64,000 bases of DNA from contig JAGWHK010000002.1 in the NCBI GenBank assembly GCA_028866775.1, positions 160,264-224,263 on the forward strand, in the 5' to 3' direction. Every line of letters starts with the position of its first letter. The first letter of the stretch is position 1. The notes under the pieces are model-generated. The model saw only the letters and a program-made list of their open reading frames with translations, ran no database searches and was not told where the DNA came from. The DNA comes from Microcaldota archaeon (GTDB lineage Archaea > Micrarchaeota > Micrarchaeia > Micrarchaeales > Micrarchaeaceae). The translations under genes were made by a program, and so were the position numbers. This document shows positions 1 through 8,988 of this stretch, one piece after another.

Positions 1-407
1 GAAGATACAATCCCTGCGATTATTCCCCTCGTTATATTATCTACTGGTACACTTACCGTACCTTTTAAATTTTCAACAAATGGTGAATTTTCTATCGTTA
101 TTTCACCTTCTAAAGTTTTAGATAAATATTCCATTTTCCCAAGGCCATAGAGGTTTATTGTATTTATAACCCAAGACACTGCATTTGAAGGGTCATGTGC
201 TGTTAACAAATCCTGTTTATGATCCATCATTGACTGTTTGGCCATGCTGTAGATGAGCTTTATTGAATCTGGATCGTTGTTTATAAGCTTCATATAGTTC
301 ATCATGCTTCTGGCGGGATATATGGATATACCTTGATTAAATAGAAGTACTCGTCCATCAACAAAAGAAAGCTTTTTGCTTAAGGTTAGCATCTCAAAAA
401 AATTCAT
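1..407 (-). CDS. V4R-like domain protein, C-terminus cut by window edge
   Basis: The gene begins at the ATG ending at 407, which overlaps the TGA of the upstream gene (ATGA), and stays open to base 1. About 135 residues are visible. The part near the window edge, with ENSPFVE followed by VPVDNITRGIIAGI, resembles the V4R (4-vinyl reductase) small-molecule-binding fold and matches the same region of the neighbour at 404-1042 (DPLFDGLIAGSLS). The two look like paralogues made from one transcript. The DNA is much richer in A+T than the genes after 1093, which suggests separate origin. No ligand or partner can be named; the typical Cys-containing end of the domain lies outside the window. Confidence 0.6.
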   Translation of the reverse strand, partial: MNFFEMLTLSKKLSFVDGRVLLFNQGISIYPARSMMNYMKLINNDPDSIKLIYSMAKQSMMDHKQDLLTAHDPSNAVSWVINTINLYGLGKMEYLSKTLEGEITIENSPFVENLKGTVSVPVDNITRGIIAGIVS

Positions 408-1042
408 TTAATATCACCGAACCTTTTTGCTGCAAGCCGTGGAAAATTTTTAATTAGATATTCTTTATTGCCCCAGTAATAAATGCACGATTCATCGCCT
501 GCACATATACATTTTGCTTCTATAATATCAATATTAGTTTTAAAAGTGGTACTCAGTGATCCTGCAATTAAACCGTCAAATAGCGGATCAGAAGACGCTT
601 CAGTAATCCCTTTGCTTTTTAGATACATGTGCAATGGCAAACCCTTTATTTCAACTATGCCATGTGGGATTCCGTCTGTTTCTACAAGTTTATAAGAAAC
701 TATTCCCCACCCCCCAAATGCACAATATTTAACCCAACGATCTAGGTAGTCTCTGTAACTAAGACCGTATTCTTTCCCTATTGGGACAGAGTAATCTATC
801 ATCCCGCTTTTCATACTTTCATACAATTTAGGTGCCAATTGTTTGTTATTAAATTTTAATGTGTAGAGACCTATAAAGTCTATAGGGAGTATTATTACCC
901 TTTGTTTATCCATTTTTATTTCTCCTTCTTTTATCACTACTTCTCTAGAGAGCATGAATTTATCAACAATATTCATACCTACATCCCATTTCGTTATCTT
1001 AATACTAAATTTATTCTCAATCTTCTTTAAATAATATTGCAT
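404..1042 (-). CDS. V4R domain protein
   Basis: 212 residues. The C-terminal third (IIEAKCICAGDESCIYYWG, about residues 174-192) has the Cys-x-x-Gly-x-x-x-Cys pattern typical of V4R domains, which bind small hydrophobic ligands or metals and are often fused to or placed beside regulators. No DNA-binding or catalytic domain is evident in the N-terminal part, which is rich in Lys and Ile. It overlaps the next gene by four bases (ATGA), so the two are probably translationally coupled. Codon use and base composition are far more AT-rich than those of the rest of the window. Family assignment is by motif only; function unknown. Confidence 0.6.
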   Translation of the reverse strand: MQYYLKKIENKFSIKITKWDVGMNIVDKFMLSREVVIKEGEIKMDKQRVIILPIDFIGLYTLKFNNKQLAPKLYESMKSGMIDYSVPIGKEYGLSYRDYLDRWVKYCAFGGWGIVSYKLVETDGIPHGIVEIKGLPLHMYLKSKGITEASSDPLFDGLIAGSLSTTFKTNIDIIEAKCICAGDESCIYYWGNKEYLIKNFPRLAAKRFGDIK

Positions 1043-1092
1043 TTGAAGTTAATATTATATTTTCTTTCAAAATCCTCTTCTTGCTGTTTATC

Positions 1093-1590
1093 TTACCATG
1101 GAACTTCCTTCAACTTAAGCAGATGTGCCCCAATATTTGTGAGGGGGTGCAGTATACCAGTGAGCACCACAATGAAGGCGATCCCATACCACATCGGCAG
1201 ATTTCCGAGCCAGAACGCGAATATTAGAGCGAACACCACAAACCCAAACTGATCCATTATGGGGAAGCTCCTCCCGCTCTTGTAGTCAAGTCTTCTCTTT
1301 ATGAAACTTCCGAGTAAATCCCCGAATACCGCACCTACGGTGAGCATTATAGATATCTTCAGCATGAACGGGAAGGCCAGACTCTCCAATGCCCCTGCAA
1401 GTATTCCTATCAGCAATGCCGCTACTGTGCCCCTCAGCGTCTTGTTGTCGCCGAGTATCCTTTTACCACCTAACTTCCTCTTTCGGTCAAGCGGCGAGCC
1501 TCCCCCAAAGAGGATGGGTGCGCCATTGGCTGCGTAGGCAGGGAATATATAGATTATGGGATACAGGATCAGGTTGTAGAGCAGGCTCAC
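1093..1590 (-). CDS. carS: CDP-archaeol synthase
   Basis: 165 residues, GTG start at 1590 preceded by a GATG-type Shine-Dalgarno. CarS transfers CMP from CTP to 2,3-di-O-geranylgeranylglyceryl phosphate, the step that activates the archaeal lipid before polar head groups are added, and acts in the membrane. The signature is the N-terminal AANGAPILFGGGSPLDRKRK followed by GGKRILGDNKTLRGT, as in the CarS/DUF46 family. Four to five hydrophobic helices fill the rest, and the length is normal for the family. It stands alone between the AT-rich V4R pair and the nuclease gene. Confidence 0.92.
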   Translation of the reverse strand: MSLLYNLILYPIIYIFPAYAANGAPILFGGGSPLDRKRKLGGKRILGDNKTLRGTVAALLIGILAGALESLAFPFMLKISIMLTVGAVFGDLLGSFIKRRLDYKSGRSFPIMDQFGFVVFALIFAFWLGNLPMWYGIAFIVVLTGILHPLTNIGAHLLKLKEVPW

Positions 1591-1605
1591 AGCATCACTA
1601 GAGTG

Positions 1606-2394
1606 TCATAATTTCCCCTGCGGCCACCAGACCTTGCATTGTTCCCCGAAGAACTTGCAGTGGTTGCACTTCCACTTCTCGCCCTCCTTTACCGGCTCTG
1701 ATTCCCTCTCCCCATTCCAGAACTGCAGCACGTGTTTGATTATACCTTGCGCCTCTTCTGGATTGTAATCGAAGCTATAAATCCTTATCTCGTCACCCGT
1801 CATCTTGTCTATGTACCTGACCCTGAGCCTGGCACTGGGCTCCGGAATTCCCTTCAGCTCGTCAAAGTAGGCGTCTGCCACTGATTTAAGGGTTGAGAGG
1901 CCGTCTCCAACCCCTGTCGCCCTGAGCTGCCTCTTGAACTGCTCGCTCAGCTGCATCTTGTCTATTTGGTATGCCCTGCTGAAGTTCTGCAACGTGTATT
2001 CCCCAGACCTGGCGTCATCGAGCATCTTCCTGTACATAAACATCTGAACCTTGTTAGTGAGGATCTGGGCGTCTGACGGCGGGCTTGGGTCGGACCTTGT
2101 CTTGTCATCGGATATGACAACCTTCCCGCCCTCCGTCTCCAGCTGGTCTATCCTTCCGGAAAGCCTGTAGCCCCCTATGGATCCGTACATCTGGATTTCC
2201 CTGCCCTTGCCCCTTTCCCTGAGCCCCGACACGGCGAGGTAGCTCGTATAGAGTATCTTGAATAGCGAGTCCGGCCAGGTTGTGGGCTCGAGCATGACAG
2301 GGATATTCACCTTTCCCTCCATCTCCTCGTGCATCTGTCTTCCTTTCTTTATTTCCTCTGTTATCTTCCTTCCGAACTTGTAGTTTAGCTCCAT
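1606..2394 (-). CDS. Cas4/RecB-like PD-(D/E)XK nuclease with Fe-S cysteines
   Basis: The ATG at 2394 gives 262 residues. The core GRIDQLETEGGKVVISDDKT has the D...(D/E)xK layout of RecB/Cas4 nucleases, and the C-terminus carries three cysteines (WKCNHCKFFGEQCK), as in Cas4-type enzymes that hold a 4Fe-4S cluster with a fourth, N-terminal Cys. That fourth Cys (SAYWCERQ) lies upstream of the ATG in the same open frame, which runs back to a TAG at 2503-2505 without any ATG, GTG or TTG. A CTG at 2470-2472 sits four bases after a GGTGA Shine-Dalgarno. So the annotated start is probably too short. No CRISPR array or other cas gene is near; a repair or recombination role is likely. Confidence 0.75.
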   Translation of the reverse strand: MELNYKFGRKITEEIKKGRQMHEEMEGKVNIPVMLEPTTWPDSLFKILYTSYLAVSGLRERGKGREIQMYGSIGGYRLSGRIDQLETEGGKVVISDDKTRSDPSPPSDAQILTNKVQMFMYRKMLDDARSGEYTLQNFSRAYQIDKMQLSEQFKRQLRATGVGDGLSTLKSVADAYFDELKGIPEPSARLRVRYIDKMTGDEIRIYSFDYNPEEAQGIIKHVLQFWNGERESEPVKEGEKWKCNHCKFFGEQCKVWWPQGKL

Positions 2395-2476
2395 CTGCCT
2401 CTCGCACCAGTAGGCGGACGATATGTCGGAAACGCTGAGACCGCTCTTCTTCAGCTCGCTTAGTACGCTCAGGCAG

Positions 2477-3100
2477 TCACCCTTTCCGCATCTTTGAGGC
2501 AGCTAATCTGTATACCACATATAGGATTATGGCGAAAACTGCTATTCCGCCAGCGACCAGCGTAAGGCTTTTCACAGATAGAAGATAGTATCCGAACGCC
2601 ATCAAGACGATATCCCAGATCAGTACCCCTGCGAATGTGTACCCCAGGAACTTCTTGAGCGGCATCTTTGCGAATCCCGCAGGGAAGTTTATCACAGTCC
2701 TAAGGACTGGTATGAACCGGGTTAGGAACACTGCTGCAAGGCCATTCTTCGAGAACCAGGAATCAAAGTTGTCTAGATCCGTCTTCTTCACATGGAACAA
2801 CTGTAGATGCTTGTAAACCACCTCCTTGCCTAGGTAATACCCCACCGCGTAGTCTATCATTGAGCCTACCATGCTCCCTATGGTGGCCGCGGCAAGCGCA
2901 AGGTAGAAGTTCAGCACGCCCTTCGATGCGAGCAGGCCGGCAAGCGGCAGGATCACTTCGCTTGGCACGGGGAGCGTGGCGCCTTCCAGGACCATCAGAA
3001 CGAATATTGCAGCATAGCCATATGCATAGACCCAGGCATTTACCGTAGCGGTGATCGCAGAGCTTAGCCCATGGATCGAAAACGCTAGAAGGTAGTACAT
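2477..3100 (-). CDS. DedA/VTT family membrane protein
   Basis: 207 residues with five or so hydrophobic segments. The DedA/SNARE-associated (VTT) family moves lipids across or between membrane leaflets. Diagnostic parts are the first re-entrant region EGATLPVPSEVILPLAG (about residues 39-55) and the second, FLTRFIPVLRTVINFPAG (about 124-141), which contains the conserved Arg residues. The length is typical. Its TGA overlaps the leader of the nuclease gene, so the two are probably co-transcribed. It is divergent from alaS. The substrate in this archaeon is unknown, but the neighbouring carS fits a lipid theme. Confidence 0.85.
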   Translation of the reverse strand: MYYLLAFSIHGLSSAITATVNAWVYAYGYAAIFVLMVLEGATLPVPSEVILPLAGLLASKGVLNFYLALAAATIGSMVGSMIDYAVGYYLGKEVVYKHLQLFHVKKTDLDNFDSWFSKNGLAAVFLTRFIPVLRTVINFPAGFAKMPLKKFLGYTFAGVLIWDIVLMAFGYYLLSVKSLTLVAGGIAVFAIILYVVYRLAASKMRKG

Positions 3101-3126
3101 GAAACCGCTATTACTCTTCTGTGAGC

Positions 3127-3135
3127 CTATAAAAG
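3127..3135 (+). promoter_or_regulatory. TATA box for alaS
   Basis: CTATAAAAG lies about 42 bases before the alaS ATG, so a start of transcription near 3157 would leave a short leader that includes GTGAG as a Shine-Dalgarno. Position and sequence only. Confidence 0.5.
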
Positions 3136-3173
3136 GGTATTCCTACAGAATTATCTGTATCCAGTGAGTAGAG

Positions 3174-4961
3174 ATGATTTCTAGCGCAGATCTGAGGGCC
3201 AAGTATCTGGGCTTTTTCCAGCGGAAGCAGCACGGGCTGCTCCCGAACGCTTCCCTTATCCCGGAGAACGACCCTACCGTGCTATTCACGACAGCAGGGA
3301 TGCACCCCATAGTCCCCTTCCTGCTCGGCGAGCCACACCCCCAAGGGAAGAGACTGTGCAGTGTCCAGAGATGCATACGCACAGGGGACATAGATGAAGT
3401 CGGGGACTCGTGGCACCTAAGCTTCTTCGAGATGCTGGGAAACTGGTCGCTTGGCGATTACTTCAAGAAGGAGGCGATTGCACTAAGCTTCGAGTTCCTG
3501 ACCAAGGAGCTTGGAATTCCGAACGAGAGGTTCAGCGTAACCTGCTTCGCCGGGGACAGGGATGCGCCGCGAGATGAGGAGGCTGCCAAAGCTTGGGAGG
3601 CGCAAGGGGTCGAAAAGACTAGAATACATTTCCTGGCAAAGGAGGACAACTGGTGGGGGCCTGCAGGTGCAACTGGACCTTGCGGCCCCGACACAGAGAT
3701 GTTCTACCACGTAAGGGATGTTCAGGAGAAGAGCACAGAGGATTTTGTGAAGCTGCAAAAGGAGGGGGTGTTCTGCGAGATTTGGAACGATGTGCTCATG
3801 CAATACAATAAGGATGCTGATGGCAGGTTTCTGGAGCTTAAGCAGAAGAACGTGGATACTGGAATGGGGCTTGAGAGGACGGTCGCTGTGCTCAATGGCT
3901 TCGGCAACGTATATGAATGCGACACACTGGCCCCCATACTTGACAAGGTCGTGTCGATCTCTGCGTCTAATACTGGAAAAACGAGCCGGAGCGCAAGGAT
4001 AATCACAGACCACATGCGTGCTGCGGTGATGATACTCGGGGAGAAGAAGGCTGTCGTGCCCAGCAACGTGGACCAGGGCTATGTGCTGCGGCGCTTCATA
4101 AGGAGGAGCATAAGGCATGCAAGGATGCTCGGCATAAAGGGCGAGTTCTGCAAGTCCATAGCGGAAGTCGTAATACAGGTCATGGGCAAGTCGTACCCCG
4201 AGCTGCAGGCCAATAAGGCAAGGATATTCGAAGAATTGGTTAAGGAGGAAGGGAAGTTCTCCACAGCATTGGAGCACGGCACTAGGGTGCTGGAGAGGAT
4301 GCTGCAGGGGCTGGGAAACCAAAAGACGCTTGATGCAAAGAGCGCCTTCGACCTCTTCCAGAGCTACGGCTTCCCACTTGAGATAACCGCTGAGATGTGC
4401 GGCGAGAAAGGATTTGAGGTTGACGAGGGAGGCTTTGAAGCGCTCATGAAGGAGCACCAGGAACTGTCACGGAGAGGGGCCGAGCAGAAGTTCAAGGGCG
4501 GGTTGGCCGACCACAGCGAGGAGACGACAAAGCTTCACACGGCAACGCATCTGCTAAACGAGGCGCTAAGGCAGGTGGTCGACAAATCAATACACCAGAT
4601 GGGTTCCAACATAACAGCGGAGAGGCTAAGATTCGACTTCAACTGGAACGAGAAGCTTACCGAAGAGCAGGTCAGGAAGGTTGAGGATTGGGTGAACAAT
4701 GTCATAAAGGAAGGGGCGGACGTCGATTACACGATGATGAGTGTCGAGGAGGCGAAGAAGGCAGGGGCCCAGGGGGTCTTCGAGGCGAGGTATGAACAGC
4801 AGGTGAAGGTCTATAGTGTGCACAAGGGCGACAAGGTGTTCTCTAGGGAGATCTGCGGGGGACCGCACGTAAAGAACACGAGGGAACTGGGGCACTTCAA
4901 GATAACCAAGCAAGAAGCAGTTTCAGCCGGAGTCAGGCGCATAAAGGCTATAGTTCAGTAG
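3174..4961 (+). CDS. alaS: Alanyl-tRNA synthetase, short bacterial-like form
   Basis: Charges tRNA-Ala. 595 residues, against 850-900 in most bacteria and archaea. The catalytic domain is complete: FFEMLGNWSLGDYF (motif 2 area) and DTGMGLERTVAVLNG (motif 3). The editing domain has HTATHLL (HxxxH, about residue 454) and CGGPHVKNT (CxxxH, about residue 560), and the protein then stops, so the C-Ala oligomerisation and tRNA-binding domain is absent. N-terminal wording such as ENDPTVLFTTAGMHP and CIRTGDIDEVGD is of the bacterial type and recalls the short AlaRS of candidate-phyla bacteria; that comparison is from memory. A separate AlaX editing protein is encoded at 22822-23538. Confidence 0.95.
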   Translation: MISSADLRAKYLGFFQRKQHGLLPNASLIPENDPTVLFTTAGMHPIVPFLLGEPHPQGKRLCSVQRCIRTGDIDEVGDSWHLSFFEMLGNWSLGDYFKKEAIALSFEFLTKELGIPNERFSVTCFAGDRDAPRDEEAAKAWEAQGVEKTRIHFLAKEDNWWGPAGATGPCGPDTEMFYHVRDVQEKSTEDFVKLQKEGVFCEIWNDVLMQYNKDADGRFLELKQKNVDTGMGLERTVAVLNGFGNVYECDTLAPILDKVVSISASNTGKTSRSARIITDHMRAAVMILGEKKAVVPSNVDQGYVLRRFIRRSIRHARMLGIKGEFCKSIAEVVIQVMGKSYPELQANKARIFEELVKEEGKFSTALEHGTRVLERMLQGLGNQKTLDAKSAFDLFQSYGFPLEITAEMCGEKGFEVDEGGFEALMKEHQELSRRGAEQKFKGGLADHSEETTKLHTATHLLNEALRQVVDKSIHQMGSNITAERLRFDFNWNEKLTEEQVRKVEDWVNNVIKEGADVDYTMMSVEEAKKAGAQGVFEARYEQQVKVYSVHKGDKVFSREICGGPHVKNTRELGHFKITKQEAVSAGVRRIKAIVQ

Positions 4962-4999
4962 TCAGCTTTTATAGCTAGTCCTACAAGGGTTGATGGCAC

Positions 5000-5551
5000 T
5001 TGGAGATGCGTGCAATGGAGAACGCAAGCATTCAGATACGGATTAATGGCAAGTACGGCAAACACATCTGTTCGCTCAATAGGAGAGTTGACAAAGAATA
5101 CGACATTGGATATGCACATATTACCCTGGTCGATTACAAATTGCGCAGGATTTCGAGGCTTATCCCAAAACTTGAAATGATGAATGGCTTGAAGCCCTTC
5201 GACGTGTCCGTCTCTGGAGTTGGGACATGGGACAACAGGTGGATCTATCTCAGGGTAAAGAAGAACGGGGGAGTGAAGCGCCTAAACGAGTTACTCTATA
5301 AGGAGGTGAGGGATGGGGTATCAAGGGATTTCAGACCTAACTTATGGGTGCCACACATAACTGTCAGTCATAGCAAAGTTAGGTTCAAGAAGAACTTGGG
5401 TGAGGTAAAAAAGGCAGCGATTGCATTTAGAGTAAGGGTGAACACTGTTTATTTGGTTGGAAAATACAGGCACGGAAATTACAGGATATTGAGAAGGTAC
5501 AAGCTTGGGTCCAAAGCCGTTCGAAAGCCTAATAAACGTATCAGGAGCTAA
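5000..5551 (+). CDS. 2H phosphoesterase superfamily protein (LigT-like)
   Basis: 183 residues from TTG at 5000; ATG at 5006 and 5015 are alternatives. Two HxT motifs, AHITLVDYK (about residues 39-47) and PHITVSHSK (about 118-126), define the 2H fold shared by 2'-5' RNA ligases and cyclic phosphodiesterases, which act on 2',3'-cyclic phosphates in tRNA splicing products or on nucleotides. The C-terminal 30 residues are strongly basic and could bind RNA. A TATA-like CTTTTATAG at about 4964-4972 precedes it. It is followed within 15 bases by smc. The reaction cannot be fixed from sequence. Confidence 0.75.
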   Translation: MEMRAMENASIQIRINGKYGKHICSLNRRVDKEYDIGYAHITLVDYKLRRISRLIPKLEMMNGLKPFDVSVSGVGTWDNRWIYLRVKKNGGVKRLNELLYKEVRDGVSRDFRPNLWVPHITVSHSKVRFKKNLGEVKKAAIAFRVRVNTVYLVGKYRHGNYRILRRYKLGSKAVRKPNKRIRS

Positions 5552-5565
5552 CTTATTGACGACCG

Positions 5566-8500
5566 GTGGAAGATGTGCTATACCTTGACAGCATAGTTGT
5601 TCACAACTTCAAGTCCTTCAAGCACACGAGCGTGAAGTTCAAGAAGGGCTACAACTGCATAGTTGGACCCAACGGGTCGGGGAAGTCCAACGTTGTTGAT
5701 TCGATACTCTTTGCCCTTGGTGAGCACTCCCTCAAGAGGATGAGGGTCGGCAAGGCCGACCAGCTGATCAATGCGACCGCAAAGCGGCGCGACGACGGAA
5801 CCAAGAGGGCCTATGTAAAACTCGTCTTTTCTGGGGACACCAACGCAGAGATAATGCGCATAATCAAGAGCAACGGCAAGATCGGCTACAAGATAAACGG
5901 CAAGACAGCAACTAGGCAGGAGGTGGTGGACTTCCTAAGAAGCTACCGGAGCAGCGCTGATGAGACCAATGTCATCGCGCAGGGAGAGATAAATAAGATG
6001 CAGAACCTGAACGCGAGGGAGCGGCGCGAGCTCATAGACATTGCTGCCGGGATCAGGGAATTCGATGAGAAGAAGAATGCATCCCTCAAGGAGCTCGAGA
6101 AGGTTGACACCAAGGTAAGGGAGGCGCAGATAGAGCTGGGCCTGAAGAAGGGCTTCCTGGCTGACATCGAGAAGCAGAAGGACGACGCCGAGTCTTACAT
6201 GAGGTTCAAGGACTACGTGACAAGGGGAACATTCACGATACTGAAGACCAGGGAGACCGAGGTCGCGGCGCAGTTCGAGTCCGCAAGCAGGGACATAAAG
6301 GCAATAGACGACAGGATTGCCAAGATAAACGGCGAGACGCTTAGGATCGAGGGTGAGCTCTCAGGGTTCTCTTCTGACAGGACAGCGCTCATAAAGGAGC
6401 TCAACGAGAAGTCGATAGAGACCAGCTCGGCCAGCAGGAAGCTGGAGGAGGTTGAGAAGGAGATAGCTGTAAAGGAAACCGAGTCCCGCTCAGTGAGGGA
6501 CCGGGTTAAGGAGAGGGAGGCGCATTCAGAGTCGCAGATAGGGCAGCTTGATGCCCTAAGGGAAAAGATCGAGAAGCAGCGGGCTGAAATTGACCGCGTA
6601 AAGGCGGCGTTGAAGGAGAGGAAGTCGGACAAGGGCATGGAGAGGATCGCCCAATTGGCTGCTTCCCAGGGAGGTGCGGACTCGCTTCTGGAGCTCTACG
6701 GCAAGACCCAGAAGGAGATGTTCGCACTGCAGGAGAAGCTTTCTGTGGTCTCCTCGGATGCTGCGGGCCTTGACGCCCAGGCAAGGGGATTGGAGCAGCA
6801 GATCGACTCGATAAGCAAGGAGACTGAATCCGTTAACGCGGAGATTAGGGCTGCCAAAGACAGATTGGTCGCGGCGGAGAGGGAGGGGGAGAAGCTCAAC
6901 AGGGAGGCTGACGCCTCCAGGAAGAAGCTCTCCTCTGGCTCGGGCACACTAGCAGAGGCAAGGAAGCGCATCGACGACATAGATGTCAAGGCGCTCACGT
7001 TCAAGGAGCAGCTCGCCATGACAGGGGCCGGAGACAGGAGAGCCGACGAAGAGCTGAGGAGGACGCTCAAGACGGGATATTACGGCAGGGCGCACGAGCT
7101 ATGCAGCTATGAGGAGAAGTACGAGGCTGCCGTTGCTGCGGCCGCAGGAAACAGGCTCAACTACTTCGTGGTCGATTCCGCAGAGGTCGCCGAGAAGGCG
7201 ATAGAGCTGATCAAGTCAAAGAAGCTCGGAAGGGCGGCATTCATACCACTTGCCGACATAATAGTCAGCGACAGGCAGCAAAACGCAAAGTTCGATGCCC
7301 TGATATCCCACATGGAATACGATGGCAAATACTCAAAGGCGTTCAGATACATCTTCTCTGATACTTACATAATTGACAACATAAGGGAGGCCAAGAGTGC
7401 CGGCTTCGGGAAGGGCAGGTTCGTGACATACGGCGGTGAACTGGTCGAGACCAGCGGCATAATAAGTGGTGGTGATTCGGGAAGGCGCATGAGCCCGTCA
7501 CTTTTGCAGTCGAAGATAAACGCATTGCAGAGAGATAGGGAGTCCGCTGTCACTGCGATGAGGGATCAGGAATCCAACCTTGATGCGCTGAAAAGGCTGC
7601 TCTCTGAAACCGAATCCAAGCTGATAACCAACTCTCTGGAGTCCAGAAACATTGGAGAATTATCAGGCAGGCTTGAGGAGAGGGCAATGCAGCTTGGTGC
7701 CAGGTGCTCTGCATTCAAGGAACAGCTGGAGAGCGCCAGATTAAAGGCCAAGAAAGGAAGGGATGAGGAAGCGAAGCTATCCAAGGAGATCGAAAGGCTT
7801 GGCAAGACTGCCGACGAGGCGCTAAAGAGGTCGAAGGCGCTGGAGGGCCAGGAGGAACGCGAGAAGGAGATTGCGAGCTACAAGGCGGCAATGGAGGAGG
7901 TGGAGAGGCTAAAGATAAGCCTCGCTGAGATGCAGAAGGAGTCCGAGATGGAGCTCAAATCTTCGGAGAAGCTCGACGCAGAGGTGCAAAAGACCCACGA
8001 GCAGGTAAAGGACGACAGGCGAAGGCTGGCGATACTTGACGAGGAGATCAGGAACCTGGGTAAGGACAGGGTGGAGCTTGGCGAGGAGATAAAGGTTAGG
8101 GGCGCAAAGCATGGGGCCCTGATAACCAAGATGAACAAGGTTGACGAGGCAATCGCCAAGGCCGGTGAGGCAAAGGGCAAGTGGATATCAGAGATGTCCA
8201 GGGCCGAGAGGGAGGTCGCCGAGATAGGCGCGAGGAAGGCGCAGTCCCAGATGAGGCTCGCTGATATAAGGGCCGAGCTTGCATCGTACCAGAATGTAGA
8301 GCCCGTAATCGGGGAGGAGATAAAGCAGGTAGAGGAGAGGGTGCAGAAGTCAAAGTTCGAGATCGAGAAGCTTGGGGCAGTGAACCTCAAGGCTCCCGAG
8401 GCATTCAAGGAGAGGAGCGAGGAGGTCGCCAAGGCCGAGGAGAAGATGAGCATCTTGGCAACCGAGAAGGAGGCTATACTCAACCTCATCAAAGAGATAG

Positions 8501-8988
8501 ACGCCAGGAAGCTCAGCGTCTTCAAGGACACGTTCAGCCAGGTCAACGAGAACTACAAGAAGCTGCACGGGTACATCTTCGGTGGGTCGGCATCGCTGCA
8601 GCTCGACAGCCAGAAGGATCCGCTTGAATCAGGGCTCAACATAGTGATACAGGAGGGCCGCAACAAGAACATGCTGGTCGAGCAGTTCTCAGGTGGGGAG
8701 AAGACCCTTCTCGTGCTGATGCTCCTGTTCGCAATCCAGATGAGGACCCCGCAGGCATTCTACATGTTCGACGAGATAGACGTCTCGCTCGACAAGGAGA
8801 ACGCAAAGAAGCTGTCTAAGCTGCTCAGCGAGCTGAGCAGGAGCTCCCAGCTGATTGTGGTAAGCCACAACGACACCATGATAACCGCGGCTGACACCGC
8901 AATAGGCGTGGTGAGGAGGGCGGGGGAGTCGGCTGTGGTGGGCCTCCAGATGAGCAGCGACGCGGGGCAGGCGCAGGAGGGTGCTTGA
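5566..8988 (+). CDS. smc: Chromosome segregation protein SMC
   Basis: 1140 residues, GTG start. Structural maintenance of chromosomes ATPase. The head has Walker A GPNGSGKSN (about residue 35), the ABC signature QFSGGEKTLL (about 1042) and Walker B FYMFDEIDVSLD (about 1065). Two long coiled-coil arms, rich in Glu, Lys, Arg and Ala, flank a hinge at about residues 490-640 that includes GRAAFIPL and GGELVETSGIISGG. The length matches the family. scpA and scpB are not next to it. Its TGA is followed at once by the TTG of the signal peptidase gene, so the two are probably co-transcribed. Confidence 0.96.
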   Translation: MEDVLYLDSIVVHNFKSFKHTSVKFKKGYNCIVGPNGSGKSNVVDSILFALGEHSLKRMRVGKADQLINATAKRRDDGTKRAYVKLVFSGDTNAEIMRIIKSNGKIGYKINGKTATRQEVVDFLRSYRSSADETNVIAQGEINKMQNLNARERRELIDIAAGIREFDEKKNASLKELEKVDTKVREAQIELGLKKGFLADIEKQKDDAESYMRFKDYVTRGTFTILKTRETEVAAQFESASRDIKAIDDRIAKINGETLRIEGELSGFSSDRTALIKELNEKSIETSSASRKLEEVEKEIAVKETESRSVRDRVKEREAHSESQIGQLDALREKIEKQRAEIDRVKAALKERKSDKGMERIAQLAASQGGADSLLELYGKTQKEMFALQEKLSVVSSDAAGLDAQARGLEQQIDSISKETESVNAEIRAAKDRLVAAEREGEKLNREADASRKKLSSGSGTLAEARKRIDDIDVKALTFKEQLAMTGAGDRRADEELRRTLKTGYYGRAHELCSYEEKYEAAVAAAAGNRLNYFVVDSAEVAEKAIELIKSKKLGRAAFIPLADIIVSDRQQNAKFDALISHMEYDGKYSKAFRYIFSDTYIIDNIREAKSAGFGKGRFVTYGGELVETSGIISGGDSGRRMSPSLLQSKINALQRDRESAVTAMRDQESNLDALKRLLSETESKLITNSLESRNIGELSGRLEERAMQLGARCSAFKEQLESARLKAKKGRDEEAKLSKEIERLGKTADEALKRSKALEGQEEREKEIASYKAAMEEVERLKISLAEMQKESEMELKSSEKLDAEVQKTHEQVKDDRRRLAILDEEIRNLGKDRVELGEEIKVRGAKHGALITKMNKVDEAIAKAGEAKGKWISEMSRAEREVAEIGARKAQSQMRLADIRAELASYQNVEPVIGEEIKQVEERVQKSKFEIEKLGAVNLKAPEAFKERSEEVAKAEEKMSILATEKEAILNLIKEIDARKLSVFKDTFSQVNENYKKLHGYIFGGSASLQLDSQKDPLESGLNIVIQEGRNKNMLVEQFSGGEKTLLVLMLLFAIQMRTPQAFYMFDEIDVSLDKENAKKLSKLLSELSRSSQLIVVSHNDTMITAADTAIGVVRRAGESAVVGLQMSSDAGQAQEGA

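Noticed and set aside
1606-2472. A CRISPR-Cas system built on the Cas4-like nuclease
   Set aside because: No repeat array, cas1, cas2 or effector gene is present; the nuclease is beside lipid and membrane genes.
3483-4457. 324-residue minus-strand frame opposite alaS
   Set aside because: Antisense to the conserved catalytic domain; no recognisable motif and no ribosome-binding site.
5943-8568. Long minus-strand frames rich in Ser and Leu opposite smc
   Set aside because: Mirror frames of GC-rich coiled-coil codons (gag, aag); smc on the plus strand has all its motifs.
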